Shown piece after piece: positions 41,336-52,646 of a DNA stretch of 64,000 nt (positions are counted from its first letter, which is position 1; each line of letters opens with the position of its first letter). Made by a program: the position numbers and the translations under genes. This DNA comes from Rhynchopus sp. YZ270_cl-10 (lineage: Eukaryota > Euglenozoa > Diplonemea > Diplonemida > Diplonemidae): assembly GCA_964035575.1 (NCBI GenBank), contig OZ037850.1, positions 62,001 through 126,000 of the forward strand, in the 5' to 3' direction. Below the pieces are notes generated by a model. That model did no database searches, had not been told where the DNA came from, and worked only from the letters and a program-made list of their open reading frames with translations.

Positions 41336-42739
41336 TCACCTAGGACGTTGCCCAGGCACCCACGGGAGAAAACCCTTCTGCGGCGGGTCGCTTAGAGATG
41401 GTAGGCGCAACGCATACTGTGGAGACTGTCGCACCGCACCACCACCCAACCCCCCTTCGCCCACCGGCTTTCGCCATGCCTCTTTTATAGGAATCCACCG
41501 AATTTTCTTTAGCCTTGCGAGCTCCCCTTCGTCTTCCTTCAACTCCCCCTTAGGCAGGGGCAGTCCCTTTGTGGACTCAACAAAGGACGCAAGCAGTGTC
41601 TTCGTTGGCCGAGCATGCCACTGTGCCCCATTAAGCGTCCCCAAGGCAAGCGACCTCTTCGGCAGGCGACACGCAGAGTACACCTTAAACATAATGGTCC
41701 AGACCCGCCCGTCTGCACCCTGCTTCCTCTCGAGCGTCGATTTGAAGAGCGTCTCTATGGCACGCAGGATCTCTTTTGCTTCAGAATCCTCTTTTTTTAT
41801 TCTCACCAAAATCGCTTCGTAGAGCCCTGACAGCACTATGTGCGCTAGCGTGGTGTCGATATGCCGCGTATGCTGGGCACGCTCGTGTACATCGTACAGG
41901 GCTTTCCAGTGTTCCGTGGTCCATCCGTTGCGGTGGCCGTCTTTGAATGCAGCGTTAGCTAGGTTGTGCCACCAATCGCGTGTTAAGGGTTGTTCGGTGA
42001 GGTGGGTCCATCGTTCGAGGAGGGTGTGTGCGTGGCGTGTGGAGGTGGCAGATGCTGCAAGGGCAGAGACGATGTGAGGGTCGGCCATGAGAGCAGCACT
42101 GCGCAGACCGCATGCAGCAGCTACCTTGCCTGCCTCGGTAGGGTGCCGTGCGGTGCGTAGAGCCCATCCCAACAACGGAACCGACACCACAACACCGTCC
42201 CCCTTCATCCTTTCTAACACCGTTAAAGTCTCATCCACACCTCTCCCCGCAAGGCTGCGAAGCTGTGCTCCAATGAATTCTGCATCAGAGGAGACACAGC
42301 CGTTCTCGTAGCATTCCTGCAAGAACGCCTTCCGTCCAGAGATTTGTCCAGAGAAGCCACCAAGCATGGTGGAGTACGATTTGGGGCCAATGTCGGTGGG
42401 GCGAAGATTCTGCCATTTGCGGAACACTTGGAGGGCGCGCTTGTGGCCTTTGGCTGCGAGGATGTAGGAGAGTGCGATGGCGTGGGAGGCGTCGCCGGCG
42501 TGGCCGTTTGGTGCGAGGCGATGGAGTTCAGCCTCCAGCTCAAGGCGGAGGCGTTCTGCAGGGATGCGTCCATTGCTGCCCACAGCATACTCAAGTAGAG
42601 GGCGGTAGCGGTCTTGCAGGTACTCCGCCGTCGCAGCGTCCGATGCAGGGAAGGTGTCCCCAAGCAGCTCGAGCGGTGTGCGCTGTCTGGCACGTTTTTT
42701 CACCACAGCTCGCAACGAGGTCCATTTTAGCTTTGCCAT
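41336..42739 (-). CDS. Helical-repeat protein, PPR-like, probably organellar
   Basis: 467 residues from the ATG reading MAKLKWTSLRAVVKKRAR, a basic, acid-free start that would suit a mitochondrial presequence. The body consists of repeated helix pairs; several look like diverged pentatricopeptide units (SYILAAKGHKRALQVFRKW, YSTMLGGFSGQISGRKAF, HIVSALAASATSTRHAHT, WTIMFKVYSACRLPKRSL). PPR proteins bind organellar RNA. The repeats are irregular, so a TPR-like or other alpha-solenoid protein is possible. Single exon; the next gene upstream starts only after a long spacer. Confidence 0.55.
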   Translation of the reverse strand: MAKLKWTSLRAVVKKRARQRTPLELLGDTFPASDAATAEYLQDRYRPLLEYAVGSNGRIPAERLRLELEAELHRLAPNGHAGDASHAIALSYILAAKGHKRALQVFRKWQNLRPTDIGPKSYSTMLGGFSGQISGRKAFLQECYENGCVSSDAEFIGAQLRSLAGRGVDETLTVLERMKGDGVVVSVPLLGWALRTARHPTEAGKVAAACGLRSAALMADPHIVSALAASATSTRHAHTLLERWTHLTEQPLTRDWWHNLANAAFKDGHRNGWTTEHWKALYDVHERAQHTRHIDTTLAHIVLSGLYEAILVRIKKEDSEAKEILRAIETLFKSTLERKQGADGRVWTIMFKVYSACRLPKRSLALGTLNGAQWHARPTKTLLASFVESTKGLPLPKGELKEDEGELARLKKIRWIPIKEAWRKPVGEGGLGGGAVRQSPQYALRLPSLSDPPQKGFLPWVPGQRPR

Positions 42740-43256
42740 GAAGCATTGTTTCTGGGGAAAGTGGAATGATGGGAGTAGTGTCGACCACGTGGAAACTTTT
42801 TTGTTGAAGTGGAATCGCCTTTCTCTCCAGATGTGACCCTGCAGAACTGTACTGATTGTTCTTGCATCGGATGGTCTTAGAAACAGAAAATCAACAAAAC
42901 CATCAACAGAAACCAGAAAAACTGTTTTTGGATGGAGTTGGGCTGTCTGCATCCATTCTTCCTCAATGTGAGTGGGGGAAAATTGCGTTTGTTTTGTTGT
43001 TTTTTGTTTTTGAGGTTGAGCTTAGGTAGATATTAGGAGAGAGCAGAAGGGGATGGGAAGAGAGGGTGTTCTGTACACATCGACACTAGGAGAGACATCC
43101 CACCGAGGTAGGGGTCTTTGCACTCAGCATCGGCCCGAAGGGCTATTGTTACAGAAAATATATCGACGACACACCGTCAAATCACACCATTTCTTTAGTT
43201 ATGTCGATTAACCTTGAGATGCATGGGTTCTGTTCCTCAGTTCCCCTAAACATACC
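42740..43256. other. Intergenic spacer
   Basis: Upstream of the helical-repeat gene; the frame remains open to about 42952 but without coding character. Nothing else recognised. Confidence 0.45.
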
Positions 43257-43398
43257 TAGAAGGCGAATACATATTCAGCCTATATTCGGATCCGAATGAG
43301 GCCGAATATAGGGCGAATATCCGAAAAAAGAGCGAAAACAGGCGAATATGCCATATTCGGATCCGAATGTAGGGCTAATACGAAATTCGCCTTCTAGG
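43255..43398. repeat. GCGAATA-motif foldback element (144 bp)
   Basis: Ends CCTAGAAGGCGAAT and ATTCGCCTTCTAGG; the interior alternates GCGAATA/TATTCG and contains the palindrome ATTCGGATCCGAAT twice. Its motif and CCTAG ends recall the large satellite-bearing element at 15.8-17.1 kb. Confidence 0.8.
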
Positions 43399-43576
43399 CA
43401 TGCCTACAGGGGTCATGTCATGTTTAAGGATGGCGGTGGGCATATTTACCACCTCATCCTCAACCTGTTCAAGGTCATGGCATGCTTACAGAATCGGACC
43501 GCATCTAGCAGTGAGAGTTAAGACATTAAACCATTTGGTGAACACCCTGGGGGGGGAGAGGGATGACCGTTATGCA

Positions 43577-43805
43577 CACGACGGTGAAGTATAGTACATT
43601 ACAAGTGAAGTTACATGTAACGTTACAAGTGAAAAACCGTTACAAGTGAGTTACAAGTGAGTTACAAGTGGGATACATGAATTACAGGCAAAATCAGGTT
43701 GTAACTGGTGGGTTACAAGTGAGTTACAAGTGAGTTACATGTAACAAAAGGTACATGTAACTCACTTGTAACTCCACTTGTAACACCCGTTACTTCACCG
43801 TCGTG
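43577..43805. repeat. GTTACAAGTGA-motif foldback element (229 bp)
   Basis: Inverted ends CACGACGGTGAAGTA. The interior consists of repeated GTTACAAGTGA and GTTACATGTAAC units, direct on the left and inverted on the right. No ORF. Confidence 0.85.
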
Positions 43806-44744
43806 CAGGTGCAAAAGTCGTTTGTACAGGATTGGGGTTTCTCTCCGGCGAAAGAATATGAGACGGAAATAATAAAACGAAAAAAGGGGTTTTAAAAAAG
43901 ACAGCAGGTTGGTACTATGCATAGCGAAAAGCAAAACGTCAGATTTTATTGCCACTTTGCAGTTTTTTTTTGACAAGACATCCACAACGCACTATAGCAT
44001 AAGTAGTGAAATATGTCTGTGTGTGTAATATTTACAGACATGTGGCACATACATGGCTGTGCTTTTTATTGCCTACCGTTGTAGGCAAAGAAAACGTGTC
44101 TCTCGTGCACATCTAAAATACAGTGTCAATAACTATCTTCACCCACACAGGAAAACGGAAAACGAAACAGGGGGGTTTGTTATTTGTATGCTTCCACAGA
44201 ACTTTATTGCACGTTTGCAACAGCCTTGAGTATCCATCCACCTTGAACCGTGTGGGAACGATTCGAAGGGTGTAGGACCACAGTCATGCGGAATCCGCTC
44301 GTTTGATAGAGAGTGAGACATCTCAAAAATAAAAAGTAAAAAAAAAATGCAGCAACTGATGGGGTTTCTATACCATCAGATTTATATCGTTGATGATCAA
44401 ATTTGAGTCAACAAAAAAGACAAATAAAAGTACAACACCACACCATGCCCATAACAACGAGACTGTCTTTTGAATCCTCAAAAGGCCTCACTGCTTAGGG
44501 CTCAACCATTTTTATGGTTTACGGTGAATAAACAAGGGTTTGCCGCCTTGAGCACAATCGTTGCTTCACGAACGAATAAAAAAAACACACACGATTCACA
44601 GAGACCGCCTTTTCACAGCCAACATGATGTTCTTACACAAAGAAAAACTACAAGACACACCCATCCCTTTTCTTCGACCTCCCCCAGGTCAGGTGGAAAC
44701 CTTACCCAGGGTGTCGTTCCCCTCTACTTCCACTCTTTCAAAAC
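43806..44744. other. Spacer with one hairpin element
   Basis: A class 2-like hairpin (ACGTGTCTCTCGTGCACATC) lies at 44095-44114. No exon resolved. Confidence 0.4.
44095..44114 (+). repeat. Hairpin element, stem class 2 (short)
   Basis: GTGTCTCTCGTGCAC: short stem around the family loop. Confidence 0.5.
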
Positions 44745-45434
44745 TCAAATAAGATTATATCTTGGTACCGGCGCTGGCGATGGTCGGGGGCGGAACTGTG
44801 TTGCTGAGAGCGAACTGTCGCGTAGTCCTGGTCTGACTCCTTTGCTGACACGGTTGGCACGCACTTGGTGGCTGATGTAGCCTACGGGCGTGAAGGCGAA
44901 GGAGGTCGCCCCGGTGCTGGCAGGGATGTAGATCTGATCCTCGATGGCGGTAGTGAGGCTGTTGAAGGCGGTGTTATCGCTTCCTGAACACTTCCTCGCT
45001 CCCCGGTTCAGATGCCCTAACGCATTTGCAATGAACTTTGTGCTCGGCTTCTGCGAGATCGCTGTCGGTGCCGCAAAGTAGCCAGTACAGTACAGACTCG
45101 ACGGCATCGAAGGCACGCTTCTCTGAAACCGCAGTATAGACCCATCCTGAAAGATGATCTGCGACCGAACAAGCCCCTGCACTGTCGCATTCTGCTGCTC
45201 AATCGCGTCCATTGCCCTGTCAATAAGCGTCCCCTTCGGAACAGAGTGCATGCTCCACTTCGAGAGGCACCTCGCCGAAGGCCCTTCACACGGTGCCTGG
45301 TCCACACCGATGCACCGTACAGGCTTCCCGATCACCTTCGCCCACACATCCTTCCCGACCTTCTCGTACATCTTAGATTTGTTGACCGCAGTCTGTGCAC
45401 GACTCCTCTTCACCTCATCCTGACGTTGCCCCAT
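44745..45434 (-). CDS. Unknown 229-residue protein
   Basis: Starts MGQRQDEVKRSRAQTAVNKS. The basic N-terminus is followed by a region with well-spaced cysteines (VRCIGVDQAPCEG, SARCLSKWSMHSV), a Ser/Thr- and aromatic-rich middle (SLYCTGYFAAPTAISQKPST) and a Pro/Arg tail. No signal peptide or membrane span and no domain I recognise. Coding character comes from composition and the long open frame without introns. The gene could have further exons at either side. Confidence 0.5.
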   Translation of the reverse strand: MGQRQDEVKRSRAQTAVNKSKMYEKVGKDVWAKVIGKPVRCIGVDQAPCEGPSARCLSKWSMHSVPKGTLIDRAMDAIEQQNATVQGLVRSQIIFQDGSILRFQRSVPSMPSSLYCTGYFAAPTAISQKPSTKFIANALGHLNRGARKCSGSDNTAFNSLTTAIEDQIYIPASTGATSFAFTPVGYISHQVRANRVSKGVRPGLRDSSLSATQFRPRPSPAPVPRYNLI

Positions 45435-46091
45435 ATGGTGGGTGGGGGTAGGGGGGAACCTGCAGGGAAGAAGACGAGGTGAGATTGGTCAAGAAATCGC
45501 CTCGGTAGAAAGGACCTTGGTAAAAACCCTCCAGGCCTCTGAAACCGACAATAGAATAAAGAATTCAATCAACGGCTCGTTGAAGCTGCAGCGTCAGTGA
45601 AACGCATACACTGGTCACTGCCAGGTTGAAATCAACAGTGGCATACGAGATGCAGTGTGTAGTGAAGGAGCTACAACGCAACAGTGGGCAGCTCCGAATA
45701 GACTGCAGCAGGGCTTGGGGAGGCAAGTGTAAGGGGAGGTTATTTAAAATGAAGTCGGGTTTGTTCGTGTGGGCACTCTTAGAGTGAGTGGCGCTGGTGA
45801 GGGAATACACGATACTTTTTTTTTTTTTGTTTGTATTGTCCTCAGGCAGACAAGAAACCCACACCAGCAAATGACTAAATACACAACTAAATACACAACA
45901 AAATACACCTTCGCCACTTATACTTCCTATGGGTGGGTCCGCTTGAGCACCATCCATTTTCGGGACCGGTTCCTGCAATCATTATCGGATGCCGACTTCC
46001 ATGGCCACTGTCCTGCTGTCTAGATGAGACACTCGGCTCACCCACCTACGCCCTCCTGCTGAGGCTGCCTTCAGACCGACTACCCCAATGG
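45435..46091. other. Intergenic spacer
   Basis: Contains three short tandem ACTAAATACACA-type units near 45872-45908. A minus-strand ORF here has no coding character. Confidence 0.4.
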
Positions 46092-49000
46092 TTAGTCACT
46101 GTCGGTCTCACTGCTTTCGTCTTCACTCTCGTCGTTTGAAGATGCTACGATAAAGTCTTCTATACTGCGCTCTGCTGCCGCATCGTCTCCTCCGTTGGGC
46201 ACAAGCTGTGTGAAGGGTGTGTTGCCATCAAGGGACCTCCTAGCGTATTGTGCAGAGAAGCGTTAGGAAGGTGGTCTTCGCGACCTTGTAACAAAATGGT
46301 TCATACCTTGTTGGTGATAGCTGACTCGTGGTGTCTGGTGACGACGTCGAGAAGAGTGTTGTACCTGAAGACGTTGAAGCGCGATCCTATCTTCCAGAAC
46401 GCGTGGTTGCTGGTCTTCAGTTTGTGTTTCCAGGAGGAGAACCACGGCTGGCTTTGGAGGCGGTTGTTGCCGTCTGTGATGTAGCGTGTGATCTGGTCTC
46501 GGAGTGTGTCCGTCTGTTCGAAGTGCGTGCCACCGTGGTGTCGGATCACGTGCTTGCGCACGTCTGCGCCTGACACAAAGATCAACGAACACAGCGTGTC
46601 GCGCACACTGTAGTCGTCGTTCACACCAATGTTCACAATGCCCGCCCGCCCGCCCACCAAATCCCACACCACAGTAAGCGGGTTCAACAATCCGTTCACC
46701 TCGTGTTTCCAGCGTTCCTCATCCGATGCGTTGAGCGCCTCTTCTCCCTCCTCGTCCTCCTCCCCGGAACCCTCTTTCTCGCGCATCACTGTGTCCGATG
46801 ACTTCTTCGATGTGTCCTTTGACGGCACGCTCGATTCCTCATCCTCCTCATCGTCAATGAGGAAGCCGTCGTCGCTGTTGCCACCCGTGTAGGCCACGGA
46901 AGACATGTCCTCGTCTATGGGGGGCGTGGCCTCCTCCTCCGCGGTGCTGTCGTCGAGATTGGTTGAAACAGAGTTGCGGGAGTTCTTGGGTTCAACAAAG
47001 GTGCGCTTCCAGGACCGTGCGTAGGGGAGTGCGTGCTCCCAGCAGAAGGGGCAGAAGTAGAGCTCACGGCGGCTGAGCTTCCCTCCTGCGAAGCGTTCGA
47101 GGGCACTCTCGTAGTTGGCATGGTGGCGGTGTGTCGAGGCGTCTTCGTGCACCAGCTCCTGCATGAGGTCGCGGTCCAGAGACGTCAAAGCGTCGGTTGG
47201 TGCCCGCTTTTTCTTCCCAAGAGGACCTGCCAGGTGTGGTGCAAGCTGCGCAATAAAGGCAACCAGGTCCAGGCACATCGGCTCAGAGAAGTGAGGCGGC
47301 TGCTTCCATCCGCCCTTGTCTTCAGCAATGCGCCGTAGCGTCTTGATATTGTAGGAAAGCTCCTGACTCCCGTCAGGACTGCAGATGGTGACCAGCTCGC
47401 CGACAACCAACGCCTCGCAGGTGATAGGGTCCTGCTTCTGCCCGTCCGCAGGGATGCGGTGTGCCGAACGAACTGCAGAAGCCTGACCCTTCCCAGTGCG
47501 TTTCACTTTATGCGCAGCCCGTGTCTCCGTAGGTGTCGCAGCCCAGTTCTGTGCATCTTCCTCACTCTCGCTGTCCACCCATGCGCACGCTTTTTTAGTC
47601 GTTTGCACTTCTGAATATGCTTTGCTCTGCGTCTTCTGTGCATCTTCCTCACTCTCGCTGTCTGCCCATGCGGACGCTTTTTTATTCGTTTGCACTTTTG
47701 AATATGCTTTGCTCTGCGTCTTCTGTGCATCTTCCTCACTCTCGCTGTCCGCCCATGCGCACGCTTTTTTAGTCGTTTGCACTTCTGAATATGCTTCGCT
47801 CTGCGTCTTCTGTGCAGCCTTCGCAGGTTTTCTAGCTTTTCTAGACGCTGTTATCAAATCGCTATCGCTGCCCTCCTGTGGTGTTGAGACGTGGTCTGAA
47901 CCCTCTGACGTTTCAGCCTCCGCGTCTGATCCTGAGCTTGAGTCTGGGAGGGTGCGTTTGGTCCGTTTGGGCGGCGCCTTCTTAGCAGCCTTCTTGGTAC
48001 ACTTCTTGGCAGCCTTTTTGGACGGTTTTTGTGCAGTTTTACGCATCTTCTTGTGCGGCTGTGCTGAGGAATCGCTGTCTGAAGTTATCACTGTGGTGTC
48101 CGAGTCAGTGCAGATGAGGCTCTTGCGCTGTGGGGGTACAGTCTCTGAGGACGCAGACGTGGATGACACTGCACGCTTGCGCTTCTGTGAGGCTGTTTGC
48201 TGGCGTTGCTGCGTCTGTGTCGTGCCCTTATCGCCCTCCTGTGGTGTTGAGACGTGGTCCGAACCCTCCGACGTTTCAGCCTCCTCCGCGTCTGATCCTG
48301 AGCTTGAGTCTGGGAGGGTGCGTTTGGTCCGTTTGGGCGGCGCCTTCTTAGCAGCTTTTTTGGTACACTTCTTGGCAGCCTTTTTGGACGGCTTTTGTGC
48401 AGTTTTACGCATCTTCTTGTGCGGCTGTGCTGAGGAGTCGCTGTCTGAAGTTATCACTGTGGTGTCCGAGTCAGTGCAGATGAGGCTCTTGCGCTGTGGG
48501 GGTACAGTCTCTGAGGACGCAGACGTGGATGACACTGCACGCTTGCGCTTCTGTGAGGCTGTTCGCTGGCGTTGCTGTGTCTGTGTTGTGCCCTTATCGC
48601 CCTCCTGTGGTGTTGAGACGTGGTCCGAACCTTCTGACGTTTCAGCCTCCGCGTCTGATCCTGAGCTTGAGTCTGGGAGGGTGCGTTTGGTCCGTTTGGG
48701 CGGCGCCTTCTTAGCAGCTTTTTTGGACGGTTTTTGTGCAGTTTTACGCATCTTCTTGTGCGGCTGTGTTGACGAGTCGCTGTCTGAAGTTATCACTGTG
48801 GTGTCCGAGTCAGTGCAGATGAGGCTCTTGCGCTGTGGGGGTACAGTCTCTGAGGACGCAGACGTGGATGACACTGCACGCTTGCGCTTCTGTGAGGCTG
48901 TTTGCTGGCGATTCTGCGTCTGTGTCGTTCCCTTGCCCTGCCCCTGGGCAGCGTCACATGCAGGCGGCACCTTGCGCTTCCTGGCGTAGTGTACCTCGGA

Positions 49001-49861
49001 GTCTGAAGAGGCGGGTGACTCTATGCCAGGCCGCCTCTCGTTGGAGGTCTCTCCGTTCACTTCCTTGCACTTCTCACTGCTCTTCTTTTGTAGGAGTGTC
49101 CTCGCCATTTGCACAAGAGTGACATCCTCGCTCGACGCTTCGCCCACCTCCATCGCAACCTCCTTGGGCACGAGTGTCCTCGCCACTTGCAGAAGAGTGA
49201 CGTCATCGCTCGACGTTTGGCACGTGCACTGGCAATGGACAGAGTATGTCACTTCCTCTGAAAACCCAAATGGGTGTCTGAGGACACTCGTTTTACAGCT
49301 CTCGCAGACTTTCTGGCATCTTACCACGTGCTTTTTTATTTGTTGAAAGCGTTTGCTACACCCGGGACAGTTCCCCGCGCGTGGATTATATACTTTCTTT
49401 GTACCAGCATTGCTGTCTTCGGACACAGGCGGAGACACATTGGTTCCGACTTCTTTGTGCTCCACGGGTGCAGGCGCAGACACAAACACCGATACAGGCG
49501 CAGGTGATGCTGATCGTGGCCTCAGTGATGCAGCAGGCGCGTCATAGAGGCCACGCTGCGAATGCAATATGCCGCTGTGCACCACCACGGGAACCACGCG
49601 TCTTGGTATGATTGCACCCACCACACTCTGTGCTGGGGGGGCAGAGGCAGGGACGAGGACAGGGACAGGGACAGGGAGAAGTTCGGGGGCAGAGGTACGC
49701 AAGGCAAGATGTGCATCAGCTGCGGATGCTGGGGCAGGGGTAGGGGCAGGAGCAGGAGGAGCAGGGGTAGCCACCTCTACGAGGGCAGGGGCACGGGCAG
49801 AGGCAGCAAAGGGCGACACTGGCTGCACAGCCTCCCATTCATCCTCTGATAACTCCTCCAT
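46092..49861 (-). CDS. Large repeat-bearing nuclear-type protein with Cys/His cluster
   Basis: From the ATG reading MEELSEDEWEAVQPVSPF, about 1186 residues in the main exon (to 46307). A Pro/Ala-rich start is followed by a zinc-binding-like cluster (NCPGCSKRFQQIKKH, CQKVCESC, CQCTC). Then come three near-identical blocks of about 110-120 residues (RKRAVSSTSASSETVPPQRK, HKKMRKTAQKPSKKAAKK, KRTKRTLPDSSSGSDAE) and three 26-residue units (KVQTNKKASAWADSESEE-type). A folded C-terminal part (DPITCEALVVGELVTICSPD; CPFCWEHALPYARSW; YSVRDTLCSLIFVSGADV; NHAFWKIGSRFNVFRYN) completes it. A last exon ending in an acidic DESEDESSETDSD at 46092 is likely, but the splice phase at about 46240 does not fit cleanly. 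The basic/acidic repeats suggest a chromatin or nucleolar role; no family is recognised. Confidence 0.6.
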
Positions 49862-50088
49862 ACCGTTCAACAGATCCCTGCTTGTGAGGTGCAAAGTGTA
49901 GGAGGGGGGAGAGGAAAGAAAAAGAGAGAGAACAGCAGGGTTTCGCTTATAACAAATTCTAGCTTGAATAAAAAAGAAAGGTTTTTCTTTTGAAAAAAAT
50001 TTGTGTTCGCACGCCCGGCTATTCCACACAAAAAGGGTTCTTTTCCAAAACAAAACCAAAAAAAAACTCTAGGATTTTTAACACTTAA

Positions 50089-50485
50089 CATGGATGTACA
50101 AAGTACTTGATTACTTTTTTTTACTTTTTTTGGTCTACTTCAAGTACTTGATCGATTTAAAAAAAAAAGAAAAAAATATTTTTTTCTTGCTTCAAGTACT
50201 TTTTTTCCTTCAAGTACTTTCACTTTTTTTGTACTTGATTACTTTTTTTGTTGCATCAAGTACTTGAATTGGCAAAAAAAGTAAAAAAAAATGGAAAAGT
50301 ACTTGAATTTATTCAAGTACTTTTCCATTTTTTTGCCGAATCAAGTACTTGATGCAAAAAAAAAAGTATTCAAGTAAAAAAAAAAAAAAAAAAGCGTCAA
50401 GTACTTGAAGTAAAAAAAAGTATCAAGTACTGGGATTTTTCTACTTTTTTTTACTTTTTGGAAAAAAGTACTTTGTACATCCATG
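50089..50485. mobile_element. 397-bp foldback element of CAAGTACTT motifs, 6-bp duplication
   Basis: Perfect inverted ends CATGGATGTACAAAGTACTT; flanked by ACTTAA on both sides (50083-50088, 50486-50491). The interior is an alternation of CAAGTACTTGA, poly-T/poly-A and their complements, so nearly every part can pair with several others. No ORF. Confidence 0.85.
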
Positions 50486-50555
50486 ACTTAAAACACTCTA
50501 AACAAAAAAAAATCTAACAAAAAAAAAAAATACAAAATTCCCCCACACCCCCAAA

Positions 50556-51248
50556 TTAGACTTCCGTTGTGAAAATCAATCCTTGAGTGGCTTCAGAGGT
50601 TTGTTGGGTGGCGCGGGAGATTGCACTGTGCCGTCTTGGTCTGCTGCCACGACGTGACATGCGTCTTGGGGGCCGAGTCATGCCTGGGGGCAGCTGTGAG
50701 AGCGACGTGGCGAGGGAGGATGGGGTAGGTGTGGGGCACAGTGAGGTGGTGTCATCTGTCTCGGTGTATGCCATGTCTGAGGCGTCGCAGAAGGATGCTG
50801 TCGTGCACGACGGTGGCGCCAACGACGGGACCGGCGGACACTTTGAACTCCCACTCTCCAACACCGACGGCAAATAGTCCGCATCCGACAATGCCCCCAT
50901 CCTTGCCAGGTTCTCCACCGACATCACACCCAACTCCTCATCGTGCCCATCATTCAACACTTCATTCACCCCAGCACTCTCTGCCACAATCACCACGGCC
51001 TGCTGTTTGCGCAGAATGCAGTACGCCGCTCCAATAGCACACACACCTGCCACAACCAGCACAGCCGAGATGGAGTACACCACAGCCTGGTCTGCCGAAA
51101 AGGTTGAGGAGGAGGACGTAGTTCCGTTGGAATCAGATGAGTCGTCCTCAGGATCGCTGCTATGTGCGCGCTCCACCAGAAGCAATGTACACCCAAGCAA
51201 AAGGCTCAGCACCCCAACAGAGGTGTACCGACTCCAGGCAGAAAACAT
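50556..51248 (-). CDS. Small type I membrane protein, unknown function
   Basis: 230 residues from MFSAWSRYTSVG. An N-terminal signal peptide (GVLSLLLGCTLLLVERAHS) precedes a short Ser/Asp-rich lumenal segment (SSDPEDDSSDSNGTTSSSS), one membrane span at about residues 55-78 (VVYSISAVLVVAGVCAIGAA) and a long cytoplasmic tail. The tail is Ser/Thr/Pro-rich and ends with an Arg-rich part (RRMSRRGSRPRRHS) and GLIFTTEV. The C-terminal hydrophobic residue could serve as a PDZ-like ligand, but this is speculative. Single exon. No family recognised. Confidence 0.6.
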   Translation of the reverse strand: MFSAWSRYTSVGVLSLLLGCTLLLVERAHSSDPEDDSSDSNGTTSSSSTFSADQAVVYSISAVLVVAGVCAIGAAYCILRKQQAVVIVAESAGVNEVLNDGHDEELGVMSVENLARMGALSDADYLPSVLESGSSKCPPVPSLAPPSCTTASFCDASDMAYTETDDTTSLCPTPTPSSLATSLSQLPPGMTRPPRRMSRRGSRPRRHSAISRATQQTSEATQGLIFTTEV

Positions 51249-51691
51249 TGTCTTTTTTTTTGGAAAGTTTTTGCGGGGAATGAGGGGGTATATGCTGTGG
51301 AGAAGGTGTGAAGAGAGTGGAGTGTTCACTCCATTACGCTTGTTGGGAAACGCTACAAATAACTTATGTGCTATTGTATTGAGGCAAGCAATGCCACCTT
51401 GCCTTAGGACCGCCTTCGGACTGACCCACGTCCAAATGCTGTCGCGGAAACCTTCTCCACTCCTTCAATGCCCTTCATTGAACGTAGACTAGGAAGTGGG
51501 GTGTAAAAATGTGGACGCTTTTTTGTTCGTTGTGTGCCAGCAATTCGTTGCCATGCAATCCACTGCTGTGAAGGAAAAGGCCTATTTCCAGCAAGTAGGG
51601 TTTACTAACTTACCCAAATCCCCCCCTCCCCGCCCCCATCCAGGTAGGAGCAGCAACTCCACCCCCCGGACAAAAAAAAACCCCAAAAGGA
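51249..51691. other. Intergenic spacer
   Basis: Upstream of the small membrane protein. No gene or repeat seen; part of 51595-51690 is C-rich. Confidence 0.45.
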
Positions 51692-52450
51692 TTAACTCAA
51701 CTTCTTCCAGCTCACGTTGTCCTTTTCAGTGCGCACTACAGGGTCCTCATTCCCGTTGGTTGTCCCACTGACCTGTTGGAAGAAAGATGGTGACAAGAAG
51801 AAGCCAGAAGCCTAGGTGGAAAGCGTGCCCCATACCTCCATCGTGTAACCCTGCACAGCGAAGTGTCTCGCAAATGTCCCGCTTGCGTTTGTACAGGACA
51901 GGGAGCCTTTTTCCGCAGATCGTTCCCACTCTTTCCTGTTGGCGCAAAAGGTGTAATTGTTGAGGTGTGCGAAGATAAAGTATTGCAGATCCATGAATGG
52001 ATATTTAAGATTTGACAACTTCTCGGAAAGAGCGCGACCCCACATTCATTTTGATAAAAAGAACCACTATTTTGTCACGGCTCTAAGCACGTTCACCTTA
52101 GCCTCACGGTATCGCACTGCGCGGAAAAGAGGGGAAAGGAGGGGGGGAGACATACTTCACGCACTGAAGGTGCTCTGTCTTCATATCTGTCGACACGACG
52201 ACCATTTCCTTTTCATTCAAGTAGCCTGTTTCACTGTACACGTGGCGTAGTCCGCCGTCCCCTCTTGTGTAGGTGTCTCTGCGGTACTTTGTGAAGCCCG
52301 TCTGGACTCTGTTGGAGAAGGAGAAGACCTCGGTCGCTAAGTTGTTTGTAGAATCCCGCCAGTACCCGTCCAGGCGTTGATACAGCGTTGTCATTGTTGT
52401 AACGCTGTCTCTGTTGTAAGGTGGTGTTAATGTGATGTTGTTTGTGAACT
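51692..52450 (-). CDS. 3' part of a multi-exon gene, product unknown
   Basis: Three exons join in frame: 52156-52450 (FTNNITLTPPYNRDSV, YQRLDGYWRDSTNNLATEVF, GDGGLRHVYSETGYLNEKEM, TDMKTEHLQCV), 51836-51935 (KEWERSAEKGSLSCTNASG, FAVQGYTME) and 51692-51772 (VSGTTNGNEDPVVRTEKDNV, stop). Donors are GTATGT and GTATGG; acceptors CAACAG; phases 2 and 0 match. The 5' end is not resolved: acceptor TTTTTTAG at 52451-52453 begins the first listed exon, and candidate earlier exons lie at about 53330-53520 beyond a minisatellite. Aromatic- and Thr-rich strands suggest a beta-rich fold. No family recognised. Confidence 0.55.
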
Positions 52451-52646
52451 CTAAAAAAAAAAGTGAAACTGATGGAGTTTTGTTCATGTTCCTCTTCATC
52501 ATAATCGTGTGATTCCATCGCCTTTTTTTGCATGGATTTTTGTAGTGGAGTAAAGGATCAATTCCTGCCTGAGTTAGCGTAGAATAAAAATAGATAGAGA
52601 GTTGGGCGAGAGGGATTTCGTTTTTATAAGAAACAGGCATACAAGC

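Noticed and set aside
43577-43805. CRISPR-like array from repeated GTTACAAGTGA
   Set aside because: No spacers of even length, units in both orientations, eukaryotic context; it is a foldback element.
45565-45978. 137-codon minus-strand ORF as a gene
   Set aside because: No coding character, no splice-supported neighbours, and it includes tandem simple repeats.
47496-48989. Plus-strand 497-codon ORF opposite the large repeat protein
   Set aside because: Shadow of the repeat blocks; composition is that of an antisense frame and the minus frame continues well beyond it on both sides.
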